Shown here: piece after piece, positions 1-5,026 of the stretch
Position numbering within the stretch: the stretch's first letter is position 1
Layout of the letters: each line of letters opens with the position of its first letter
Assembly (NCBI GenBank): GCA_900554715.1
Contig: USIN01000147.1
Coordinates: 1-5,026 of the forward strand
Direction: 5' to 3'
DNA length: 5,026 bases
DNA from: an uncultured Bacteroidales bacterium
Lineage (GTDB): Bacteria > Bacteroidota > Bacteroidia > Bacteroidales > Muribaculaceae
Made by a program: the position numbers and the translations under genes
Notes under the pieces: model-generated
The model's input: only the letters and a program-made list of their open reading frames with translations
The model's database searches: none
Told to the model about the DNA's origin: nothing

Positions 1-2003
1 GTGATGCCCGATGTTGTCGACGAGCCTGTGCCGGCGATGTCATATGCGCCGTTGCCGGTGTTGAGGATGTAGGTCGAATAGGCGGGATAGAGCGGCGGGA
101 TGTTGGCATTACCGTTCTGACCCCAGCTGTAGCGTATCTTGAGGTCGGTCAGGACGTCGCTTTTGGGGAAGAAATCTTCCTGGGTCGGGCGCCATGCGAG
201 TGAGAATGCGGGGAAGACGCCTGCGCGATGGCCTTTGGCGAAGCGCGAGTTCTCGTCGCGGCGGATGGTGAACGATGCCAGATAGCGGTCGGCGTAGTTG
301 TAGTCGGCTTTGGCGAAGAGCGAGAAGACGGCCCACTGGCTCTTGCCGCCGCCGCTGTCGCGGTCGCCGGTGCCCGAACCTACCTGCATGAAGTCGGGGT
401 CTTCGAAGGCATAGCCCTGGCGCGAGCCGCTGAGGTCGCGGAATGTGTAGCCGATGGCTTCAGAGCCTATGAGGACATTGATGTTATGTTTGCCGGCAAA
501 CTGACGGACATAGTTGGCGGTGTTGGTCCATGTCCAGGTGTCGCCCTGTCCGTAGGCGCTCGAGACACTGTTGACGTCGCCGGGATTGGTGGCACGGCCG
601 AGGCCGACGTTGAAATATTGGCTGTGTTCGATGCCGATGTTGGTTTTGACCGAGAGGCCGTCGACGGGTTTCACCTCAAGGTATGCGTTGCCGAGGATAC
701 GCCACGATGTGTTCTGGTTGTCCTTGGCGTTGGCGATGAGCTGCACGGGGTTGGCAAGGTCAGATGCGATGAGCGAGATGGGGCGTGCCCATTCGCCGTT
801 GAGGCCGCGCACGGGAAGGGCCGGATGCTGGCTCATGGCCGTGAAGGGTATGCCCCGGTCACCGGCGACGTCGACGCCACGGTTGCTCCAGCGGGCGATG
901 GCGAGATTCTCGCCGACGCTGATATACTTGTTGAAATTATAGTGGGAGTTGATGCGGGCGGCATAGCGTTCGTAGAATGTCTCCCGGATGTTGCCGTTCT
1001 GGTTGATGTAGTTGAGCGAGAACATCACCGAGCCTTTCTCTGAGCTGTTCGAGATAGATGCTGTGAGGTTGTTTGTCCATGCCGTGCGGTAGACTTCGTC
1101 CTGCCAGTCGGTGTTGGTGGTGGGGAAGTTTGTGTTGCCGCCTACATAGGGCTGGAGGACAGGTGTCGGGCCGTTGCCGTAGAGCGTGTGGCTCGGGGGA
1201 ATATTCGAGTTCTTTGATGCGGCCCAATAGGCTGTGCCCCACTGTTCGGCGTTGAGCATCTCGTAGCGTTTGGCGATAGTCTGGGCGCTGACGGCATAGT
1301 TGACGTTGATTGTCATGCGGTCGCCGGCTCCTTGTTTTGTCGTGATGATGACGACGCCGTTGGCGGCACGCGAGCCGTAGATTGAGGCCGAGGCCGCGTC
1401 TTTAAGCACCTGCATGCTCTCGATGTCGGCCGGGTTGATCATGTTGATGTTGTCGGTGGGCACACCGTCGATAATATATAGAGGGTCGTTGCTCGAGTTG
1501 GCTGTCGACATACCGCGCACGCGGATCGAGCCGGTTCCGCCCGGGGCGGCGTCGGGAACGACGTTGACGCCGGGCATCTTGCCGGCGAGCGAATTCATGA
1601 TGTTGCCTGAATTCTCGCTGATAGGTTCTTTGAGATTCATCACGGCGACGGCGCCGGTGAGGTCGGCTTTTCTGATGGTCTGATAGCCGATGACGACGAC
1701 TTCGTCGAGAAGCTCGCTGTTTTCGGCCAGATAGATTGTCATCTCGGGTTCGGCCAGAACTGTCGTCGGCAGATAGCCCACGTAGGAGACGGTCAGTTTT
1801 GAGCCTTTTGGTACAGATAGAGTAAACTTGCCGTCGATGTCGGTGGCCGCCGCGTTCTTGTTGGCCTCCGAAAGCACCGAGGCCCCGATGAGGGGTTCAT
1901 CGTCGGTTTTGGAGAGCACTGTTCCCCGCACCGTGATGTTCTGTGCTTGTGCGCCTATGGCTGTGAGCAGCATGATCAGCGCAAAGAGAATTGATTTTTT
2001 CAT
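1..2003 (-). CDS. SusC/RagA-family TonB-dependent outer-membrane porin (3' end outside window)
   Basis: This is the outer-membrane channel of a glycan (or peptide) uptake complex, working with a SusD-type lipoprotein lid and powered by TonB. I translated 667 codons on the minus strand without a stop or frameshift. Family members are usually about 1000 aa, so the last third of the barrel is missing. Residues 1-20 form a signal peptide (KK, hydrophobic core, AQA before the cut). Residues about 23-99 are a carboxypeptidase-regulatory-like beta domain with DIDGKF and VSYVGY. DEVVVIGY at 100-107 is the TonB box region. The plug follows, with LYIIDGVP at 175-182 and VLKDAASASIYGSRAANG from 199. Barrel motifs include TIRRDENSRF and YSWGQNGN (625-632). 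No STN domain precedes the TonB box, so there is no sign of sigma/anti-sigma signalling through it. The start at 2003 is fixed by the signal peptide. A susD gene should follow beyond coordinate 1. The substrate cannot be read from this part; fructan is only suggested by the neighbours. Confidence 0.96.
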   Translation of the reverse strand, partial: MKKSILFALIMLLTAIGAQAQNITVRGTVLSKTDDEPLIGASVLSEANKNAAATDIDGKFTLSVPKGSKLTVSYVGYLPTTVLAEPEMTIYLAENSELLDEVVVIGYQTIRKADLTGAVAVMNLKEPISENSGNIMNSLAGKMPGVNVVPDAAPGGTGSIRVRGMSTANSSNDPLYIIDGVPTDNINMINPADIESMQVLKDAASASIYGSRAANGVVIITTKQGAGDRMTINVNYAVSAQTIAKRYEMLNAEQWGTAYWAASKNSNIPPSHTLYGNGPTPVLQPYVGGNTNFPTTNTDWQDEVYRTAWTNNLTASISNSSEKGSVMFSLNYINQNGNIRETFYERYAARINSHYNFNKYISVGENLAIARWSNRGVDVAGDRGIPFTAMSQHPALPVRGLNGEWARPISLIASDLANPVQLIANAKDNQNTSWRILGNAYLEVKPVDGLSVKTNIGIEHSQYFNVGLGRATNPGDVNSVSSAYGQGDTWTWTNTANYVRQFAGKHNINVLIGSEAIGYTFRDLSGSRQGYAFEDPDFMQVGSGTGDRDSGGGKSQWAVFSLFAKADYNYADRYLASFTIRRDENSRFAKGHRAGVFPAFSLAWRPTQEDFFPKSDVLTDLKIRYSWGQNGNANIPPLYPAYSTYILNTGNGAYDIAGTGSSTTSGI

Positions 2004-2035
2004 GTTTATTATGATTGGTAAAAAAATTTCTGCAA

Positions 2036-2043
2036 CAAAATTA
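2036..2043 (-). promoter_or_regulatory. Candidate -7 promoter element for the SusC-type porin
   Basis: On the minus strand this reads TAATTTTG, a perfect match to the Bacteroides sigma-ABfr -7 consensus TAnnTTTG. Transcription would begin near 2030 and leave a leader of roughly 27 nt before the ATG at 2003. The leader is A/T-rich with no Shine-Dalgarno, as is usual in Bacteroidota. A good -33 TTTG is lacking: the nearest TTG-like bases (minus strand CTTG, 2059-2062) sit only 15 nt upstream instead of about 19-21. The promoter may therefore need an activator, or the match may be chance in AT-rich DNA. Confidence 0.4.
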
Positions 2044-2085
2044 TTATGGATTGAAAATCAAGGATAGTAAAGATGTCGCTTTGAC

Positions 2086-2139
2086 TATTAAAAATTGGGC
2101 AATGCACGATTTTTAATACTTTAAGCATCATTTTTAATA
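2086..2139. repeat. Three copies of ATTTTTAATA, one inverted, upstream of the porin gene
   Basis: Plus-strand ATTTTTAATA occurs at 2109-2118 and 2130-2139, with starts 21 bp apart (about two helical turns). Its exact reverse complement TATTAAAAAT lies at 2086-2095. The first two copies form a perfect 10-bp inverted repeat with a 13-bp spacer. The cluster lies 43-96 bp upstream of the candidate -7 element and just after the recombinase stop codon. It could be an operator for a regulator of the porin, binding sites for the adjacent recombinase, or a weak AT-only hairpin. The repeats themselves are seen directly; the function is inference. Confidence 0.5.
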
Positions 2140-2155
2140 ATTAGGTGAATATTAT

Positions 2156-3175
2156 TTAAAGCAATGCTATCAGCCGCGAGTTGGCGCGGTCGAGTTCGGC
2201 AGTGTCAATCGAGGCGAGATATATGCGGGTGGTCTTTTCAGAGCTGTGTCCCATGCCTTCGCTGATGAGTGTCAGCGGCACACCCTGATTGCGCGCGAGA
2301 GTCGCCCAGCTGTGGCGTGCGACATACATCGTCAGCGGTGTGTCGAGGCCGATAATTGCGGCGATGCGTTTGAGGCTGCGGTTGATGTTGTAGCCGGCGT
2401 TGCGGGCGGCTGTACGCACGTCGCGATAGCGGCCGCGAATTATCGGCAGGAGATATTCTGACGACTCGCGGCCCCGGTGGCGGTCGACGATGGCCTGCAT
2501 CTCTGACGTCCATGCAACCGACAGCATGCGCCCGGTCTTGCGACGGCGGTAGTAGAGCATCCCGCCGCAAAGGTCGCTGTTTTTCAACAGAGCCATGTCG
2601 ACAAAGCTCATGCCTCTGAGACAGAAGCTCATGATAAACATGTCACGGGCATATTCGAGTGCCGGACGACGGCTGAGATTGAGGTGTCTGATGCGTCTGA
2701 GGGTGTCGAGCGACACGGCTCGTTTGACCGTTTTTGCGATGCCGGTGTAGACGTGTCTGAAAGGGTGCCGGTCGTCGGCAAGGCCTTCGTCGACGGCACG
2801 GTTATAGACGGCGCGCAGTATTCTCATATAGAATGAAACGGTATTGTCACCGACACCTCGTCCCCGCAGCCATATCTGGTAGTCGCCGGCGACGCCCTGA
2901 GTGATGTCACACAGGGCTATGTCGCGGCCGTGGCTGAAGTGTCTGAAACTGTTGAGAGCCGCGCGGTATGTCTCGGCGGTGCGCTGGCGGCCGCTGGCTT
3001 TCAACAGACTGATCTGACGCTCGATATAAGGCGTAAGACCTGCGGCGTTATTGCGGGTGTTCATGTCAGTGATGCCGGTTGTCGTCAGATTGAAACCGGT
3101 GGTTGTAAGGCTGTTGCTATAGGATGTGACAGTAGCGTGGCACGAAGTGATGAATTTTAAATCTATGGCTTTCAT
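2156..3175 (-). CDS. Tyrosine recombinase (phage-integrase family), candidate DNA invertase
   Basis: The product cuts and rejoins DNA at specific sites through a covalent 3'-phosphotyrosine link. An N-terminal SAM-like core-binding domain spans about residues 46-130 (TPYIERQISLLKASGRQRTA onward), followed by the catalytic domain from about 153 to 330. Catalytic residues are visible: R187 in FCLRGMSF, K213 in RRKTGR, R287 in YVARHSWAT, H310 in GMGHSS and the nucleophile Y319 in TTRIYL. The usual first His of the HxxR box is Tyr (Y284-V-A-R287), a variant I know from other Bacteroidota recombinases. The full frame gives 339 aa. A start at M38 (3064) would give 302 aa and begin just before the conserved domain, so the true start is uncertain. 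No excisionase, relaxase, phage or transposon gene adjoins it, so a resident invertase fits better than an element integrase. Its position directly upstream of a susC-type gene suggests the target may be that locus. Confidence 0.93.
   Translation of the reverse strand: MKAIDLKFITSCHATVTSYSNSLTTTGFNLTTTGITDMNTRNNAAGLTPYIERQISLLKASGRQRTAETYRAALNSFRHFSHGRDIALCDITQGVAGDYQIWLRGRGVGDNTVSFYMRILRAVYNRAVDEGLADDRHPFRHVYTGIAKTVKRAVSLDTLRRIRHLNLSRRPALEYARDMFIMSFCLRGMSFVDMALLKNSDLCGGMLYYRRRKTGRMLSVAWTSEMQAIVDRHRGRESSEYLLPIIRGRYRDVRTAARNAGYNINRSLKRIAAIIGLDTPLTMYVARHSWATLARNQGVPLTLISEGMGHSSEKTTRIYLASIDTAELDRANSRLIALL
3068..3109 (-). repeat. Imperfect 21-bp tandem duplication in the N-terminal extension of the recombinase
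   Basis: Two adjacent 21-nt units match at 15 of 21 positions. They encode LTTTGFN (residues 23-29) and LTTTGIT (30-36), immediately before the alternative start M38. If translation begins at M38, this repeat lies in the 5' untranslated leader instead. It could be a recent small duplication or a low-complexity linker; no function is evident. Confidence 0.55.
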
Positions 3176-3191
3176 AACGGTGTTTTTTCTC

Positions 3192-3223
3192 CGAAATTAG
3201 GCCATTGGAATCAGAGTAGGAAA
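3192..3223 (-). promoter_or_regulatory. Candidate promoter for the recombinase gene
   Basis: The minus strand reads TTTC at 3223-3220, then 20 nt, then TAATTTCG at 3199-3192. Each element has one mismatch to the Bacteroides -33 TTTG and -7 TAnnTTTG consensus, and the spacing is right. Transcription would begin close to 3185, about 10 nt before the ATG at 3175 and about 120 nt before the alternative start at 3064. It sits immediately downstream of the terminator hairpin of the sugar operon, as an independent promoter for the recombinase would. Confidence 0.35.
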
Positions 3224-3227
3224 TAGA

Positions 3228-3261
3228 GCGGCGCGCCAGTCAGAAATGACCGTCGCGCCGC
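3228..3261 (-). terminator. GC-rich hairpin, likely terminator of the transporter-kinase operon
   Basis: GCGGCGCG (3228-3235) pairs exactly with CGCGCCGC (3254-3261), and GTCA (3239-3242) pairs with TGAC (3247-3250) around a 4-nt loop. This gives 15 stem positions with two mismatches. It begins 18 nt after the kinase stop codon in the direction of transcription. On the minus strand the following bases (TCTATTTCCTACTC) are pyrimidine-rich but not a clean T run, so termination may be imperfect. The plus-strand side has no T run and no gene to terminate. Confidence 0.7.
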
Positions 3262-3279
3262 GAGGATATTACTCAGTGA

Positions 3280-4158
3280 TTATTTGGTATATTCGTCAGG
3301 CAGAATGGGCATTGCGCCTTTCTTTGTGCAGACATACGCCGATGTGCGCACGGCGATAGAGTGAGCCTCGGTGACGCTCTTGCCGCGCAGAATGCCGGCG
3401 ATGAAGGCGGCGGTAAACGAGTCGCCGGCGCCGACAGTGTCGGCGACTTCGACTTTGGGAGTCGGCTGGAACGACACATTGCCGGGAGTGAAGACATAGC
3501 TGCCGTTGATGCCGCAGGTGAGTATCAGCATCTTGAGATTGTATTTGCCCAGGAGAATCCAGCATTTGTCCTGAAGGTCGATGCCGGGATAACCGAACAT
3601 GCGGCTGACGGTCACGAGTTCTTCATCGTTGATTTTGAGTATGTTGCAACGTTTCATCGAGTTGCAAAGAATCTCTTTGTTATAGAAGCCCTGACGCAGG
3701 TTGACGTCGAAGACGACAAGGCATTCGTCGCTCTGGGGCATCGCGTCGAGAAAACGGTTGATGGTGTTGCGCGAGACGATATTGCGCTGTGCGAGCGAGC
3801 CGAAGCAGACTGCTTTTGTCCTGCCGGCGAGCTGTTCGAGGCGGGCGGTGTACGGTATGTTGTCCCAGGCGACGTTTTCTTTGATTTCATACTGGGGTAT
3901 GCCGGCCTGGTCGATTTCGACCTGAACCGTGCCGGTCGGATAGGGTACTTTCTCGATGAGGTGGTTGAGACCTTTCGAAGTGAAGTTCTCGATGATTTCG
4001 TTGCCGAGAGCGTCGTCGCCTACGGCGCTGACAACACAGCTGGGCAGACTGAACTGTGAGACATGATAGGCGAAGTTGGCCGGTGCGCCACCGATTTTTT
4101 TGCCTTCGGGAAGGACGTCCCAGAGGGCTTCGCCCATTCCTACAACTATATCGTTCAT
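3280..4158 (-). CDS. PfkB-family sugar kinase, probable fructokinase
   Basis: The enzyme phosphorylates a sugar with ATP in the cytoplasm, most likely fructose to fructose-6-phosphate for glycolysis. The protein is complete at 292 aa, normal for the ribokinase/PfkB fold. Visible motifs are the N-terminal G-E-A-L-W-D substrate region (9-14), GGAPANFA (23-30; PfkB signature 1), DVNLR (151-155), KINDEE (175-180, the N-x-x-E type Mg/phosphate motif) and DTVGAGDSFTAAFIAG (240-255; signature 2) with catalytic base D246. The GEALWDVLP opening and GGAPANFAYH resemble Bacteroidota fructokinases such as BT1757. The start at 4158 places the first beta strand (DIVVGMGE) correctly, after an A-rich leader without a Shine-Dalgarno. 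The gene lies 25 bp behind the transporter gene, so the two are probably co-transcribed and share a substrate. Another hexose or ketose specificity cannot be excluded from motifs alone. Confidence 0.93.
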   Translation of the reverse strand: MNDIVVGMGEALWDVLPEGKKIGGAPANFAYHVSQFSLPSCVVSAVGDDALGNEIIENFTSKGLNHLIEKVPYPTGTVQVEIDQAGIPQYEIKENVAWDNIPYTARLEQLAGRTKAVCFGSLAQRNIVSRNTINRFLDAMPQSDECLVVFDVNLRQGFYNKEILCNSMKRCNILKINDEELVTVSRMFGYPGIDLQDKCWILLGKYNLKMLILTCGINGSYVFTPGNVSFQPTPKVEVADTVGAGDSFTAAFIAGILRGKSVTEAHSIAVRTSAYVCTKKGAMPILPDEYTK

Positions 4159-4183
4159 GATATTATGTGGTTTTATTTGGTTG

Positions 4184-5026
4184 TTAAATTTTTTTGATTT
4201 TCAGAGTATAATATAAGAGATAGGCCACACCGACGGTCATCACGGCGACCGATCCGGCCTGACCGAATGCGTCGGCCGCATAGCCCATGGCAAGCGGGAA
4301 AACCGTGCCGCCGAAGAGGCCCATGATCATAAGACCCGACACCTCGTTCTTTTCTGCCGGACTTGACATAAGAGCCTGAGAGAAAACGATTGAGAAGATG
4401 TTAGAGTTGCCGAAGCCTATCATGGCGAGAGCGACATAGATGGGAGTCAGGGCTGTCGAGACGAAGAGCATGCACATGGCGGCGAGCATCATCAGCACAC
4501 TGATGAAGAAGAAGATTTTGGCCGACATCGAACGCAGAATGAATGCGCCGAGGAAACATCCGGCCGTGCGGAAGATGAAGTAGACGCCTGTGGCGAAACC
4601 GGCTTCCTCCAACGGGATGCCGAGGCGTTCCATCATGATTTTCGGAGCAGTGGTGTTGGTTCCCACATCGATTCCTACGTGGCACATAATGCCGAGGAAA
4701 CATAGGATGATAAAGGGGCGACCGAGCAGTCTGAGGCATTCAACGATGCCCGATGCCTTGTCCGGTTTCTCCTCATCGATGGGGGTGGCGGCAAGCAGTG
4801 AGATCGAGAGGAAGCTGATCACGGCATAGATCACGAACAGGGCCCGCCATCCGAGACCGAAGGTAGGGAAGGCTGTGGTGGCTCCCCATGCCGCAATCAC
4901 AGGCGCGAGAAACGAAGCGATAGCCTTCACGAACTGGCCGAACGTCAGGGTAGAGGCGAGTCTGTCGCCACTGATCAGGTTGGATACAAGCGGGTTGAGC
5001 GAAGTCTGCATGATGGCGTTGCCGAT
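4184..5026 (-). CDS. Major facilitator superfamily sugar transporter, C-terminal part (5' end outside window)
   Basis: This inner-membrane carrier probably brings a monosaccharide such as fructose into the cytoplasm for the kinase encoded just downstream. The frame is open through the window edge at 5026 (I-G-N-A-I precedes the internal Met at 5011), so that Met is not the start. The 280 visible residues contain about eight hydrophobic segments: two, then a charged loop (about 81-102, DEEKPDKASG), then six more. This matches helices 5-12 of a 12-helix transporter of about 400 aa, with helices 1-4 missing. The protein ends in a short basic tail, LKIKKI. The sequence and pairing with a fructokinase recall BT1758 of the B. 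thetaiotaomicron fructan locus. The substrate is inferred from the neighbour, not from binding residues. Confidence 0.88.
   Translation of the reverse strand: MGNAIMQTSLNPLVSNLISGDRLASTLTFGQFVKAIASFLAPVIAAWGATTAFPTFGLGWRALFVIYAVISFLSISLLAATPIDEEKPDKASGIVECLRLLGRPFIILCFLGIMCHVGIDVGTNTTAPKIMMERLGIPLEEAGFATGVYFIFRTAGCFLGAFILRSMSAKIFFFISVLMMLAAMCMLFVSTALTPIYVALAMIGFGNSNIFSIVFSQALMSSPAEKNEVSGLMIMGLFGGTVFPLAMGYAADAFGQAGSVAVMTVGVAYLLYYTLKIKKI

Larger units (their letters stand above)
2004..2155. other. AT-rich intergenic region between recombinase and porin genes
   Basis: This 152-bp gap is far richer in A and T than the coding sequence around it. It contains the candidate porin promoter and the ATTTTTAATA repeat cluster. 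It also holds a small AT-only inverted repeat (AATAAT at 2136-2141, ATTATT at 2151-2156) just past the recombinase stop. I see no GC-rich terminator here, so some readthrough from the recombinase gene into the porin gene is possible. No RNA gene or small coding region is evident. Confidence 0.6.

Noticed and set aside
228..1043. Long plus-strand open frame opposite the porin gene (also shorter ones at 571-942 and 1414-1683)
   Set aside because: They are antisense shadows of GC-rich coding sequence. The minus strand encodes an uninterrupted SusC-type protein with all family motifs, and the antisense products show no recognisable domain.
2059..2066. Minus-strand TATCCTTG as an alternative -7 element for the porin gene
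   Set aside because: It has one mismatch to TAnnTTTG and no -33 element at workable spacing; TAATTTTG closer to the start is a perfect match.
2099..2167. Repeated heptamer GCAATGC at 2099-2105 and 2161-2167
   Set aside because: It is short, one copy lies inside the recombinase coding end, and it has no symmetry or spacing that suggests a site.
2156..3175. Reading the recombinase as the integrase of a conjugative element or prophage
   Set aside because: No tRNA, attachment repeats, relaxase, excisionase or phage genes are visible, and both flanks look like a resident sugar-uptake locus. Only about 2 kb is visible on each side, so it is not fully excluded.
2139..3201. Direct repeat AATTAGG at 2139-2145 and 3195-3201 flanking the recombinase gene, as a possible target-site duplication
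   Set aside because: A single 7-bp match between two AT-rich gaps of this size is expected about once by chance, and there are no terminal inverted repeats next to it.
3361..4059. Plus-strand open frame of 232 codons opposite the kinase
   Set aside because: It mirrors the PfkB gene on the other strand. The minus-strand product has both PfkB signatures, while this one has no family features.
5009..5011. Met codon at 5011 as the start of the transporter
   Set aside because: The frame stays open to the window edge, and the visible part covers only about helices 5-12 of a 12-helix carrier, so this Met is internal.

Overview
All four genes in this window lie on the minus strand, so the biological reading order runs from high to low coordinates. 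The window suggests a gut Bacteroidota species of the order Bacteroidales. The evidence is a SusC/RagA-type TonB-dependent porin, a Bacteroidota-style tyrosine recombinase, A-rich leaders without Shine-Dalgarno sequences, and a perfect match to the Bacteroides -7 promoter element (TAnnTTTG) upstream of the porin. The GC-rich coding sequence (many GCC, GGC, CTC and TCG codons) beside very AT-rich gaps would fit Muribaculaceae, but that family assignment is only an inference.

Layout, in order of transcription. (1) 5026-4184: the C-terminal two thirds of a sugar transporter of the major facilitator superfamily, with its 5' end outside the window. (2) 4158-3280: a complete PfkB-family sugar kinase, probably a fructokinase, only 25 bp after the transporter and so probably in the same operon. 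(3) 3261-3228: a strong GC-rich hairpin, the likely terminator of that operon. A candidate promoter for the next gene follows at once. (4) 3175-2156: a complete tyrosine recombinase of 339 aa (302 aa if an internal start is used). (5) 2155-2004: an AT-rich gap of 152 bp holding three copies of ATTTTTAATA (one inverted) and a candidate porin promoter. (6) 2003-1: the first 667 codons of a SusC-type porin: signal peptide, regulatory beta domain, TonB box, plug, and part of the barrel. The rest, and the expected susD partner, would lie beyond coordinate 1.

How the parts fit. A transporter plus fructokinase near a SusC-type porin resembles the fructan utilisation locus of Bacteroides thetaiotaomicron (fructokinase BT1757, inner-membrane transporter BT1758, SusC homologue BT1763). 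In that model the porin imports oligosaccharide across the outer membrane, the inner-membrane carrier takes up the monosaccharide, and the kinase phosphorylates it. The unusual element is the recombinase gene between the two halves. In Bacteroidota, such stand-alone recombinases often act as DNA invertases that switch promoters or shuffle surface-protein genes, including susC homologues. The most interesting hypothesis here is therefore that this porin locus is phase-variable. No invertible segment with paired inverted repeats is visible inside the window, so this remains unproven. The plus strand shows no convincing gene.
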